64,000 bases of DNA from G963677085 sp963677085 (GTDB lineage: Bacteria > Planctomycetota > Planctomycetia > Pirellulales > Thermoguttaceae), in assembly GCA_963677085.2 (NCBI GenBank), contig CAXXFH010000004.1, positions 1,364,001 through 1,428,000 on the forward strand. The letters run 5' to 3'. Made by a program: the position numbers and the translations under genes. Under the pieces are notes generated by a model. The model was not told where the DNA came from and ran no database searches. It saw only the letters and a program-made list of their open reading frames with translations. Positions 53,209-62,409 of the stretch are shown here, piece by piece; position 1 is the stretch's first letter; every line of letters begins with the position of its first letter.

Positions 53209-56200
53209 CTAAGGATACAACGGCGGCTGGCGGTAGTAAACCTCCAGGATGAGTGCGGCTAACGCGGTCGACAGCAACCGGCCTCCGTCGCGGCTCATGC
53301 GGTCGCTGTCCTCAATATACCAACTTCCATCGGTAGCGCCCTGGACCGACTGCAGGTTGATCAGATAATCGCGCAGCGCGGCATTGTAGCCGGGCCAGGC
53401 CGGGCCGCGCATCTGGTGCATCACTTCCGACTCGAAGAAGTTCGACAACAGGCCTCCCCGGGTGTGCGGTCCCGCCGCGGCAACAGCACGGCTGAAGTCA
53501 ACCAGTTCTTTCTGATCGTCGGGCCAGCCGAGGTACATCCGAGCGAACATCCCGGCTGCAGTGGCCTCGGGGCGTGCTCGCGGTCGCGCTTCGTCGTATC
53601 GAAATCCCTGCCCGTCGGCGCTTTTGAGCTTGTCCAAATACGATGCGGCCAGTTGCAGCGAACGGCGAGGCACCTGCATTCCGGCCGCTTCGGCAGCCTT
53701 CAATGCGGCCACGTTCCAGGCCGTGGCCATCACGTTGCTGCCATCGGGAACACGCTCCGGTGGCGAAGGGCGGTCGCCCCATCCGCCGTCAGCCGCCTGC
53801 GAACCGATGATGTAGTTTACGGACGCCTGAGCCACCTTGCGCATCTGCTTGTCGGGATTCAAACCGACCGCTTCGCAAAGAACAATCGTTCCCAAGGCGT
53901 GCGACGGCATGTGCGACGCGCCAGCTTCGTAAAGCGTTGCCGCATTGGGTCCCAAGGGCACCATTCGACTCCCCAGGAATCGCAGTCCCTTGCCGACCGT
54001 GTCCTTGTATTCGCCACGTCGGGCCGTATGACCGGCAGCCAGAAACGGCATCAACGCCAAGGCCGTGCTGGCGTTGGGTGCGTCTTCGAGCGTGCCCGAG
54101 TCGGCCCCCGCCCGACTGAAACTCCAACTGCCGTACACCGGTTGCTGCTGGCCGACGAACCACTTCAAGGCCCGATCGACCGCCTTTTCGCTCGTTTCGT
54201 TGCCGCCGAGGGCTTTCAACAGCGCGGTCTTCGTTGCCGCATCGCGCGAGTTGAAGCCGGTAACCTTGGGCAGTTCGGTAGTCTCGGTCGCGGGTTCCGT
54301 GCCGTGGAAACTCGCCAAGCGGCCCTCGACCTTCGTACGTTCGACGCCCTGCAACTGCTCGACGATCTGCTCGTACCACGTCGCCGCGTGCTCTTTCACC
54401 TGGCGCTGGCTCGTTTCGTCGAGCGTGTCGGCCAGTTGCCACCAGCCGTCGGCCAAGTTCAGCTTTCCGGCCGTGTCCTCGGGCGGTGCAAGTTCGGCTT
54501 GGGCGAGTTGCTTGAGCGTCGGGTCGGCCGCCGCGGCCAACTTCGGCAGGCCGGTTTCCCAGTTGCCTTTGACCAGGGCTTCGTAGCGGCCCACTTTCTC
54601 GCTTGCGGCCGGGTCATCAGACGTCGCCTGCAAAACCTGTCGGGCTTCGGCAACGCCCTGGTGGGCCTGCTTCATCGCGCCGACCTCTTCCACCCGAGCT
54701 TTCACCTGCTTGCTCAGTGCGCCGTCGCGAACCTTGATCAACAACGGATCGAACTGTTCGACGAGCGCGTCGGCCGCCGCGTAGTTGTCGGCCGCCACGG
54801 CTTCATCGAGCACCTGCAACATGGCGTCGACTTGCGCACGCTTTCGGGCCGAGGTGCCCGGCGTCTTGGCGATGCTGACCATCGTTTTGACCTTGGCTGC
54901 GACGGCGTCGACATCGTAGCGCTGGACGATCTCGTCGACCGCCGCGAGCGCAACTTCCGACTCGCCCAATCGCGTGGCCGCGTTCCAGGCCAAACGCAAC
55001 AACACGTAGACCAAGGCCGGATCTTCTTGCGGCTTACGCCCTTCGTCGAGGAGCTTCTGCGCCAGGGCCAATTGCTGCTCGGGTCGTGAGGCCGAGGCAA
55101 AATCGTCGCGGAACACCTCGTCGCGAATCGTCTGCTCGGCCTTCTGTTGAGCGGCCGCGTCGGGAATCGCCGCCCGGGCCGGTTCCACCTCGGCCGGCTG
55201 GTCCTTGGGCACTTCTTGTTGCGCGACTGTCCCGGGCGTCTCGGGCTGGGGGAACTCGGGCAAGCCCCAGAGTCGGACCGTTCCGTCGCTGCCGGCCGAC
55301 ACGGCACGGCGCCCACCCTCGGCAAACCTGGCCCGATTCACCGGTCCACGATGCTTGCCGAATCGGTAAAACTCTTCGGCCGTGGCCAAATCCCAAAGCC
55401 GAACCGTGCTGTCGACACTCGCCGAGATCGCAAACCGCCCGTCGTCGGTTACATCGACGCTCGTCACGGCCCGACGGTGCCCCACGTATTGGTTTAACTG
55501 CTTGCCGCTTTGGATGTCCCAGCGGCGCAGTGTGTTGTCGGCACCGGCCGAGAGCACTTCGGTTTCGTTGGGCAACAACACCACGTCGAGCACGGGCCCC
55601 TCGTGCCCTGTGAGTTGAGTGAGTTGCTTCTCCGCATTTCGCTGCCAGACACGGATCGTGCCGTCCTCACCGCCGGAGACGATGCGGTTACCGTCGCGAG
55701 AGATATCGACCGCCAACACGTTGCCCGTGTGTCCGGCGTACTGCTTGATAAGTTTTTCTTGCTTCAGGTCGTAAAGGCAAACGTTGCCGTTGGCATCGCC
55801 GAGGACTAAAAGGCGGCCGTCGGCCGACAACGCGATGCCGCTCGCCGGTTTTGCATCGTCCAATGGGATTCGCGCCAGCTCGGCACCGCCGGCCAGCGGC
55901 CAGACATGCAACGTCGCCCCGTTCAAATCAGCCGCCGGAACACTCGCCGCCACGATCTTCTGGCCGTTGTCGGCAAACGCCACGGCGCGAATCGGATTGA
56001 TGGCTCCTTCGAAGCGTCGATCAGCCCCGCTGCCGACATCCCAGAGCCGGACCGTTTTGTCGTCGCCACCGCTGAGAATAAACTCGCTGCCCGGGGCAAA
56101 ACGCACATCGCGAACGGCTCCCGTGTGCCCGTCGAAGGCACGAATCTGGCCGACCACGCCGGTCATTGGCCGCCGGGGCACACTCAAACGGGCCCCCTCG

Positions 56201-56907
56201 TCGACCATCGACGCGAGATGCGCCAAGTCGGACGTTCTCGGCTCGGGTGGGGGAAGCTCTTGCCCGTCGTCGGCCTCCTCGTCGCCCGAAGCGGAATCGG
56301 CCGACGCCACCGCATCGGTCGTTGAACCGTCGTCCGGGGCCGGCGTCGACCGCTCGTTGCCGCTGAAGGCCCAAAAGCCAAGCAACAGCACTAAGATGAC
56401 GGCAACACCAGCAACCGCGAACCCCAGCGGCGACCTCTTTTGCCGTGCGGCATGGCCGTTGGTCGTACCGGCAACTGGAGACGCAGCCGTCGATGTGTCC
56501 GTTTCGATCATCGGCGTGACCGGCGGGGCCATCGCCATTGTGCCAACCATTGCCGGTGGAGGCGGCGGTGGAGGTTGTGGAGGAGGAGGTGCCGCGGTGC
56601 CCGACCGTGGAACGTGCGGTTCCCGGGCGGCCATCATTTCGCGCAGGTAGTAGTCGTACTCACTCTTACGCTGGCTATCAAGCAGGCATACCCGGGCGGC
56701 AGCCAATTCGTTGAGGATCTGTTGCGACTCGGCCGAGTACTTGCCCGACTGATAACTCCGCACGTGAACCATCTGGCGGTCGGCCGCATTGCTGATCACG
56801 TCGGCGTCGACCTCGAACAAGCCGATGCCGAGGAGTCGATAGTGATTCGGTGGTTGCTCCTCGGGGGGAATTCCCAACCATTTTCGATACGGATCGAACT
56901 CGGCCAT
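53209..56907 (-). CDS. Giant DnaJ-like/WD40/terpenoid-cyclase-fold protein
   Basis: The predicted protein has 1232 residues. Start at 56907 after GAGG. The N-terminus (about 1-95) is a DnaJ-like module of the planctomycete type (MAEFDPYRKWLGI, NHYRLLGIGLFEVDADVI, YDYYLREMMAAREP). Then come a Pro-rich linker, one membrane helix (GFAVAGVAVILVLLLGFWAF, about 155-174), seven or more WD40 repeats (about 250-610; GHTGNVLAVDISRDGNRIVSG, GHRRAVTSVDVTDDGRFAIS), a helical region, and a C-terminal prenyltransferase/squalene-cyclase-like alpha/alpha domain (about 930-1230; FVGQQQPVYGSW, SQAADGGWGDRP, NLQSVQGATDGSW). The domain set is planctomycete-specific and its function is unknown. Confidence 0.88.
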   Translation of the reverse strand: MAEFDPYRKWLGIPPEEQPPNHYRLLGIGLFEVDADVISNAADRQMVHVRSYQSGKYSAESQQILNELAAARVCLLDSQRKSEYDYYLREMMAAREPHVPRSGTAAPPPPQPPPPPPPAMVGTMAMAPPVTPMIETDTSTAASPVAGTTNGHAARQKRSPLGFAVAGVAVILVLLLGFWAFSGNERSTPAPDDGSTTDAVASADSASGDEEADDGQELPPPEPRTSDLAHLASMVDEGARLSVPRRPMTGVVGQIRAFDGHTGAVRDVRFAPGSEFILSGGDDKTVRLWDVGSGADRRFEGAINPIRAVAFADNGQKIVAASVPAADLNGATLHVWPLAGGAELARIPLDDAKPASGIALSADGRLLVLGDANGNVCLYDLKQEKLIKQYAGHTGNVLAVDISRDGNRIVSGGEDGTIRVWQRNAEKQLTQLTGHEGPVLDVVLLPNETEVLSAGADNTLRRWDIQSGKQLNQYVGHRRAVTSVDVTDDGRFAISASVDSTVRLWDLATAEEFYRFGKHRGPVNRARFAEGGRRAVSAGSDGTVRLWGLPEFPQPETPGTVAQQEVPKDQPAEVEPARAAIPDAAAQQKAEQTIRDEVFRDDFASASRPEQQLALAQKLLDEGRKPQEDPALVYVLLRLAWNAATRLGESEVALAAVDEIVQRYDVDAVAAKVKTMVSIAKTPGTSARKRAQVDAMLQVLDEAVAADNYAAADALVEQFDPLLIKVRDGALSKQVKARVEEVGAMKQAHQGVAEARQVLQATSDDPAASEKVGRYEALVKGNWETGLPKLAAAADPTLKQLAQAELAPPEDTAGKLNLADGWWQLADTLDETSQRQVKEHAATWYEQIVEQLQGVERTKVEGRLASFHGTEPATETTELPKVTGFNSRDAATKTALLKALGGNETSEKAVDRALKWFVGQQQPVYGSWSFSRAGADSGTLEDAPNASTALALMPFLAAGHTARRGEYKDTVGKGLRFLGSRMVPLGPNAATLYEAGASHMPSHALGTIVLCEAVGLNPDKQMRKVAQASVNYIIGSQAADGGWGDRPSPPERVPDGSNVMATAWNVAALKAAEAAGMQVPRRSLQLAASYLDKLKSADGQGFRYDEARPRARPEATAAGMFARMYLGWPDDQKELVDFSRAVAAAGPHTRGGLLSNFFESEVMHQMRGPAWPGYNAALRDYLINLQSVQGATDGSWYIEDSDRMSRDGGRLLSTALAALILEVYYRQPPLYP

Positions 56908-57390
56908 TAAGTGCCTCTTCTCGGACGACTCCCTGAAGCGTCGCCTCGTGCCGACCTCACTGCCCCCCAAGCGAGCCACGCCGCCCAGAGTCACACGCCA
57001 CAGCTTCTCTATGTTACCACTTACTATTCGCAGGAACCGTCAATCATATTGCATTATGGTCGGGCTCCGACCAATTGGCAACGCATGGCAATCCCCCCGT
57101 TCACACGAGATCTGGCCCGGAGTTTCGCTGGACAAGTGCCGAGCAGCCAACTGATCGATAATAGCCAGAAACCAACCACATTGAGGGGGCATGGCTGCGA
57201 GGATTACGCAGCCGATAGCGAATGCGCAAAAAAGAAGCCTGCGAGCAACCCGTGGTTACCCGCAAGGCTTCGTGTGTGCTGGTGGCCTGATAATCTTTGC
57301 GGTTACGCTGGGTGCCAGTGGCAGCTTGTCCGCCGCTGCTGAAACACGGGCAGGCAAGCTACCCACGGCACTGGCACCGGTACATCGTCC
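56908..57390. other. Intergenic region with a terminator and a repeat
   Basis: Nearly 480 bp between two minus-strand genes. It contains the terminator-like hairpin at 57228-57271 and the inverted repeat GGTGCCAGTG ... CACTGGCACC at 57311-57378. No gene is supported. Confidence 0.65.
57228..57271 (-). terminator. Rho-independent-like terminator after the oxidoreductase gene
   Basis: On the minus strand a GAAGCCTTGCGGG ... GCAGGCTTC stem-loop is followed by six T. It lies about 120 bases beyond the stop of the Gfo/Idh/MocA gene. The stem has one bulge. Confidence 0.6.
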
Positions 57391-58755
57391 TTATGCCTCG
57401 ATCTGATACGGCTTGCGTTGCTCGCGCTGCAGCCAGGTGTTGGCCTCCGGGTCGCCGACGAAGACTTCCTCGTCGGGGTTCCACTGCAGTTTGCGGCCGA
57501 GCCGCATCGAGATATTGCCTAAGTGGCAGACCGACACCGAGCGGTGCTGGCTAACCACGTCGGAGATGGGCGTGCGCCGCGACTTAACGCAGTCGAAGAA
57601 GTTGCCCATGTGGTTGACGATGGCGTCGAGTTTGCCCGCCCGCAGCGGTCGGGTGGAATTGTCGTAGTCGTAGATGCCGTAGAGTTTTTCGCGGACCGCC
57701 GGATGAAACGGCAGATCGCGGGGGGCCACACCCATCGAGGCAGCCAGTTCCTCGACCGGTTTGCCCGACAGCGTGCCACGGTTGACGAAGATTCGTCCCT
57801 TGTCGCCTTCGAACAACACGCCGTTGCGACCTTGGCCGCTGATAAGCAGCCGCACGCCGTTGGCATACTCCATTGTAGCGCGGAACTCGGGCGCCACGTT
57901 GTAGCTTTGCGGGTCGCTGGGCAGTGCCGACGCCCAACCATCGATCGTCACCGGACCGGTGTGCCGGGTGCCCATGCCCCATTGGGCGATGTCCAAGTGG
58001 TGCGCTCCCCAGTCGGTCATCTTCCCGCCCGAGTATTCGTACCACCACCGAAACGTGTAATGCCCTCGCTCTTCGATGTAGGACACGTCGGGTGTTTGCC
58101 CCTGCCACAAATCCCAGTTGAGGTTGCCCGGCACCTCGCGCATTTTGAACGGCCCACCGGTCGGGTTGGGCGACGTAGCGGCGGTCACCGTGTGCAACTT
58201 GCCCACGTACCCGAGGCGAACCATCTCGACCGCCAGCCGGAATCGTGCGTCGTGTCGCTGCCAGGAACCGGTTTGCAGCACGCGGCCCGTCTCCTGAATC
58301 ACCCGACACAGGATCTTGCCCTCGTCGATGGTCAAGGTCAACGGCTTCTCGCAGTAGATATCGAGCCCCGCCCGGGCTGCGTCGATCGCGATCTTCGTAT
58401 GCCAGTGGTCGGGCGTGGCGATCATCACCACATCGATCTTCTCCTTGTCGAGCATCTGGCGGTAGTCTTCATAGATCTTGGGCGTGCTGCCGAAGCTTGC
58501 GCGGGCCTGCTCGCGAACATGGCGATCGACGTCGGCAATGGCCACGATGTCGCCATGCGCTCGGGCTTTCTCCGTGATCACCGAACCCTGATACCGCATA
58601 CCGATCGCGGCAATCCGAAAGCGGTCGTTTTTCGACTTCGGCTTGGCGACCTCTTCAGCATTGGCCGTGAAAACGTAGGGCGTGGCAATACCTGCCGCCA
58701 CCGCACCGGCCGACGTTTTGAAGAACGTACGTCGCGAGGATTCGGGCCCGTTCAT
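57391..58755 (-). CDS. Tat-exported Gfo/Idh/MocA-family oxidoreductase
   Basis: 454 residues from 58755, with AAGGAG at good spacing. A twin-arginine signal (SSRRTFFKTSAGAVAAG, about 6-22) is followed by an NAD(P)-binding Rossmann domain (FRIAAIGMRYQGSVI, VAIADVDRHVREQA), the motif VVMIATPDHWHTKIAIDAARAG and the substrate-site EKPLTLT with its conserved Lys. The C-terminal half shows the GGKMTDWGAHHLDIAQWGMG block typical of planctomycete exported members. These enzymes oxidise sugars or cyclitols in the periplasm. It lies next to a DJ-1/PfpI gene on the same strand. Confidence 0.92.
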   Translation of the reverse strand: MNGPESSRRTFFKTSAGAVAAGIATPYVFTANAEEVAKPKSKNDRFRIAAIGMRYQGSVITEKARAHGDIVAIADVDRHVREQARASFGSTPKIYEDYRQMLDKEKIDVVMIATPDHWHTKIAIDAARAGLDIYCEKPLTLTIDEGKILCRVIQETGRVLQTGSWQRHDARFRLAVEMVRLGYVGKLHTVTAATSPNPTGGPFKMREVPGNLNWDLWQGQTPDVSYIEERGHYTFRWWYEYSGGKMTDWGAHHLDIAQWGMGTRHTGPVTIDGWASALPSDPQSYNVAPEFRATMEYANGVRLLISGQGRNGVLFEGDKGRIFVNRGTLSGKPVEELAASMGVAPRDLPFHPAVREKLYGIYDYDNSTRPLRAGKLDAIVNHMGNFFDCVKSRRTPISDVVSQHRSVSVCHLGNISMRLGRKLQWNPDEEVFVGDPEANTWLQREQRKPYQIEA

Positions 58756-58883
58756 GAAAATCTCCTTCGAGGACGTTTCTGATATTTTCATAGCCTTATG
58801 TCGCGTTCACTCGGCCGATCATACGACTCACCAAGCCCAGGGGCCGCGTCCCCTGGGATCAAACGGCACGCCGCGCCACTCAC

Positions 58884-59471
58884 CTACTCCTGGCTCTCAA
58901 CCAGACTAATCTTCTGTTCGCGGGCAGCCACGAGCAGTTTGATCCAAGGGCCAAGGTATTTGCCGTTGTCGTGGTACGTGCGACCGCTGACCAGATTGTC
59001 GTCGACAACGCACGCTTCGTCGACGAAAACACCGCCGCACACTTCCAGATCGAACTGGCACTTGGCGACCGTGGCCATCCGGCGTCCTTCGACACAACCG
59101 GCATAGGCAGGTATCTCTACGCCATGACACACGCTGGCGATCGGCTTGTTGGCCTCGAAGAAATGGCGTGTGACGCGAACCAGGTCTTCGTCGTAGCGGA
59201 TGTACTCGGGCGCTCGACCGCCGCTGAAAAAAACGCCCAAGTATTCTTCCGGGTCGACGTCGCGAAAGGCCACGTCGGCCTGGATCGTGTAGCCTTCCCA
59301 CTCCTTGGTGATGGTCCAGCCGGGCTTTACTTCGTGCATCACCATCTGGTAACGATGCACCTCCGGCCCCGCCACGACCGGCCGAAAACCTTCTTCTTCC
59401 AGGCGATAATAAGGATACATCGTATCGAGTGTTTCCGATGCATCTCCCACGACGATCAGAACTTTGTTCAT
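58884..59471 (-). CDS. DJ-1/PfpI-family protein
   Basis: The predicted protein has 195 residues. MNKVLIVVGDASETLDTMYPYYRLEEEGF opening and FSGGRAPEYIRYDEDLVRVTRHFFEA, then the nucleophile elbow ASVCHGVEIPA (Cys at about residue 114, with His next to it), are the family hallmarks. Members act as deglycases, chaperones or peptidases; the exact activity cannot be told. On the same strand as the downstream oxidoreductase gene, with 128 bp between them. Confidence 0.93.
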   Translation of the reverse strand: MNKVLIVVGDASETLDTMYPYYRLEEEGFRPVVAGPEVHRYQMVMHEVKPGWTITKEWEGYTIQADVAFRDVDPEEYLGVFFSGGRAPEYIRYDEDLVRVTRHFFEANKPIASVCHGVEIPAYAGCVEGRRMATVAKCQFDLEVCGGVFVDEACVVDDNLVSGRTYHDNGKYLGPWIKLLVAAREQKISLVESQE

Positions 59472-59522
59472 AGGTGAAGTCCACGCAATGGATCAAACAG
59501 TGCAAAACGAATCCCAACAGGT

Positions 59523-59709
59523 GTAGGCTATGCTTCAGCATGGCACGACAGGACCACGGGCAATTGGTGCTGCCGCCCCTTCACCGGGGAGCCGCTCCCG
59601 TCGGTCGCTTACTTCCTCGATCCCAAGGCCTCTCGTTCCCAAGCTCCAGCCAGGGAACCAGGATGACGCGATGATGCCTTGCGGCGCGCCGTGCTGAAGC
59701 ACAGCCTAC
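59523..59709. repeat. Intergenic block bounded by inverted copies of TGCTGAAGCATAGCCTAC
   Basis: 59523-59540 is the exact reverse complement of the repeat seen at 2053 and 4212; 59691-59709 is a variant in direct orientation. Between them lies a copy of the GGCGACCAACGGGAGC family (59590-59608, reverse) and a GGTTCCC/GGGAACC pair. This looks like a composite repeat block without a gene. Confidence 0.65.
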
Positions 59710-59766
59710 AGGTTCATTCTACCTGCCCGGCGACGGCTTCGCATTCAGGCATTGCGGCTTTCCGAT

Positions 59767-60930
59767 TCAGCTTTTCGGTCTTCCGTGCGCTGCGCGAAAC
59801 GCCCCCGGGGTCTGTTCGAATTTCCGTTTGAACATCTCGGCCATATGCTGCGGATGACGAAAACCGGCCCGTTCGGCAATCATCGCCAGCGGAAGCTCGG
59901 TCTCGATCAACAGCTCTTTCACCCGATTGAACTGCACCCGGGCGATTTCGGCCTTAGGCGTGCGTCCAAGGACCTGCTGCATCTGCCGTTCCAGCGCACT
60001 GCGCGACATCTGTACGGCCTCGAGCACGTCTTCCACGCTGATGCCCTGGCAAGCATGTTCGCGAATGAAACGCACCGCCTCGGCAAGATCTTCGTTCTCG
60101 ATCGCCACCACGTCGGACGACAATCGAGTGACGATCCCCAAGGGTTCGAGCAGCGTTTGGTCGTTCGGCGCCGTCTCGCCGGCCATCATCCGATCCAGCA
60201 GCCGAGCTGCCTCGTAGCCCACCAGAGCGCCGTCGAATTGCACGCTGGAGAGCGGAGGGCTCGACATCGTGCACAACGACTCGTCGTTCTCGACCCCCAC
60301 AACGGCCACTTCCTCGGGCACAGCCACCGACGCCCTGCGGCACGCGTCTAACAGCCAGAAACCCAGTTGGTCGGTGCAAGCCAAAATACCGATCGGCTTC
60401 GGCAATTCGGCCACCCAACGGGCGACGTCCTCCTGGTGCTGCTCCCAGTCCGACGGCCGTTCGCGATGGCCACGCGGCTGAAAAACACTACACTCGTAGC
60501 CGGCCGTTTGCAGCGTTTCGATGAAATTGTTGCGACGCTGCTCAAAGTATTCTTCGGTGGCCAACTCGAAAAAGCCGAACTGCCGAAATCCGCACTCCAA
60601 CAGATGTTCGGCCACCATGCGCCCCAGTGAGCGATTATCGACCCCGACAAATGGAAACGGATGCTGCAACTTGGTCGCTCGCAGCTCTACGGTGGGCACG
60701 CCGGCCGCCTGTATAGCGTCGGCCATGGCCTGGCTACCGGTTCGCGTGATAATGCCGTCGCCCTGCCAGCGTTTCAGCCACGAGGGCGCCTGGGATTCCA
60801 GCGCCCGTAGCTCCATAAACACCGACCACGGCCCGTTTTCCGAAATGTAGCGACGGATGCCGCGCAGCAGCGCCCGGCCGTAGGATCGCGACGTCTCGAT
60901 CAGCAATGCCACGTGGGGTACCCGACTCAT
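59767..60930 (-). CDS. XylR-type AraC/LacI-like transcriptional regulator
   Basis: The predicted protein has 387 residues. Start at 60930 (MSRVPHVALLIETS); the upstream frame lacks support. The N-terminal two thirds is a periplasmic-binding-protein-like sugar-sensing domain (GIRRYISENGPW, LRATKLQHPFPFVGVDNRSLGRM, ILACTDQLGFWLLDACRRA). The C-terminus holds two AraC-type helix-turn-helices (GISVEDVLEAVQMSRSALER and LAMIAERAGFRHPQHMAEMFKRKF, about 330-380). This layout is the xylose-operon regulator XylR family, very common in planctomycetes. It probably controls sugar-use genes; the target is not obvious from neighbours. Confidence 0.92.
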   Translation of the reverse strand: MSRVPHVALLIETSRSYGRALLRGIRRYISENGPWSVFMELRALESQAPSWLKRWQGDGIITRTGSQAMADAIQAAGVPTVELRATKLQHPFPFVGVDNRSLGRMVAEHLLECGFRQFGFFELATEEYFEQRRNNFIETLQTAGYECSVFQPRGHRERPSDWEQHQEDVARWVAELPKPIGILACTDQLGFWLLDACRRASVAVPEEVAVVGVENDESLCTMSSPPLSSVQFDGALVGYEAARLLDRMMAGETAPNDQTLLEPLGIVTRLSSDVVAIENEDLAEAVRFIREHACQGISVEDVLEAVQMSRSALERQMQQVLGRTPKAEIARVQFNRVKELLIETELPLAMIAERAGFRHPQHMAEMFKRKFEQTPGAFRAAHGRPKS

Positions 60931-61577
60931 CAATCCACGGTCCCTCCATCTGAAGATTTTCGGCCACACAACCCATGGTAACCAAACCAGGCCGCCCCTG
61001 TGGAGAATACCGCGTGGATGCACCCCGTTCAAGTGAAATGCGGGCCATTTGCTTGCCGCGCAACTCCGCTGCGCACAACGCTTAACACCCCAAGAAACGG
61101 AAACACGGAAATGCTGAAAGCGAATGACCTAAAACCTGATTGACGGGTCTGTAGCCCCCAATTACAAGTGAATAGGGTTGTACTACAGTGCTGTGTATGC
61201 CATTAGTCTCCAGAATTGAGGCAACGTCTTCAATGTTAGCGACCAACGGAAGCGGCTTCCTGCATGGGTGCGGTAGCACCAATTAGCTGCGGCCCTGCCG
61301 TGTTATGCTTCTCGGGTTCTGCCGTTCCTTGTCTCCTCCCAATCCCGATGGTTGCTTCGCGCCATTGGCCGCCTTCACTGACATGGCTTGCATTCGTGTA
61401 GTCACATGCCAACAAAAAAAGCGTGATGCCCGACAACTCTTTCCGGTCTTACACCAAACCGCAAGTTTGCAGTTTCTAGGACTCCTTACGACAACGAACG
61501 AGCAACCGGCAAGAACACGAAACCAAACTGGTCGGGACAGGCCCGACGACGAAACTTCAGACAAGGGAGATAGTAAG
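60931..61577. other. Intergenic region with a copy of the 65-bp dispersed repeat
   Basis: About 650 bp between divergent genes. The repeat at 61234-61302 is shared with 14234-14302. The remainder shows no gene of known family; the 168-codon ORF on the minus strand across 61283-61789 overlaps the PEP-CTERM gene and is a shadow. Confidence 0.6.
61234..61302 (+). repeat. About 65-bp dispersed repeat, second copy
   Basis: Same block order as 14234-14302: TTAGCGACCAACGGAAGC, GGCTTCCTGC, TGGGTGCGGTAGCA, GGCCCTGCCG. Confidence 0.75.
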
Positions 61578-62312
61578 ATGATGAGAGTATTGGCCATGGC
61601 ATTAGCGGCCGGAACCGTCACGTTCGCCCTTGGCCGTTCGGCCGAAGCCGACACCATCGCCCTGTACGAGTTTTCCGGTGATACATTCAATCCTGCATCC
61701 AGCGATTCCGAGCTGAATTCCACGGCTTCTGATATCGACAAGGGTTTGGGAGTAAGCACTTTGGTAAGAAGTAGTCTGGGCAACCCCATGCCCTCGGCAT
61801 ATACGCAGGGAACACAGTGGGAAGCGACCGACGCCTCGGGAGCAAAAACGAATAATGATTATTTGACGTTCACCGTCACACCCAGCGGGGGTTACATGCT
61901 GTCGCTGAGTACCCTGAGCTTTGAGTTGGAGCGTGATGACATCTACGCGGTGACCAACTACGCTTTGTATGCCGACGAGGACCCGGGCGCCGGCGGCGAC
62001 AACTTCACAACGCAGCTTGGATCCGGCACGTTTAGCCTTACTGGCCCAAATACGTGGGACGCCAAAACGGTCGATCTGAGCGGCACGTCCTTCCTTCAAA
62101 GCGTTGCCATGGCAACCGAGCTACGACTTTATCTCTGGGGTGGCCAAGTCGACACTATCGACGGCGACGGCGACAAGCAACGGTTGGACAATGTAATGCT
62201 TCAGGGAGGCACAACCATTCCCGAACCGGGGACATGGGTGTTGCTGATGAGTGGACTCGTCGGCCTGTTGGGTTACGCCCGACGGCAAGTTCGAAACATC
62301 CGAGCACGATAA
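61578..62312 (+). CDS. PEP-CTERM sorting-signal protein
   Basis: 244 residues, start at 61578 after GGGAGATAG (a second ATG follows directly). Signal peptide MMRVLAMALAAGTVTFALG with cleavage near SAEAD. The middle is a beta-rich, discoidin-like region with LSTLSFELERDD and TELRLYLWGGQVDTIDGDGDK. The C-terminal signal is IPEPGTWVLLMSGLVGLLGY followed by ARRQVRNIRAR: the PEP motif, a membrane helix and a basic end, as processed by exosortase. Confidence 0.88.
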   Translation: MMRVLAMALAAGTVTFALGRSAEADTIALYEFSGDTFNPASSDSELNSTASDIDKGLGVSTLVRSSLGNPMPSAYTQGTQWEATDASGAKTNNDYLTFTVTPSGGYMLSLSTLSFELERDDIYAVTNYALYADEDPGAGGDNFTTQLGSGTFSLTGPNTWDAKTVDLSGTSFLQSVAMATELRLYLWGGQVDTIDGDGDKQRLDNVMLQGGTTIPEPGTWVLLMSGLVGLLGYARRQVRNIRAR

Positions 62313-62376
62313 GAGAGATTATCGATATTCGCAAAAGTAGTGAACCGGCCATGCAGCGGGTCTTCCCACAATTGCC

Positions 62377-62393
62377 GGGCTCCCGTTGGTCGC
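62377..62393 (-). repeat. Dispersed repeat GGCGACCAACGGGAGC, copy next to DUF1559
   Basis: Top strand reads GGGCTCCCGTTGGTCGCC, directly upstream of the proposed start of the DUF1559 gene. Confidence 0.7.
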
Positions 62394-62409
62394 CTTCGTG
62401 TCACTACTT

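Noticed and set aside
53416..56910. Plus-strand ORFs of up to 557 codons
   Set aside because: They are antisense to the WD40 giant gene, with no signal or domain.
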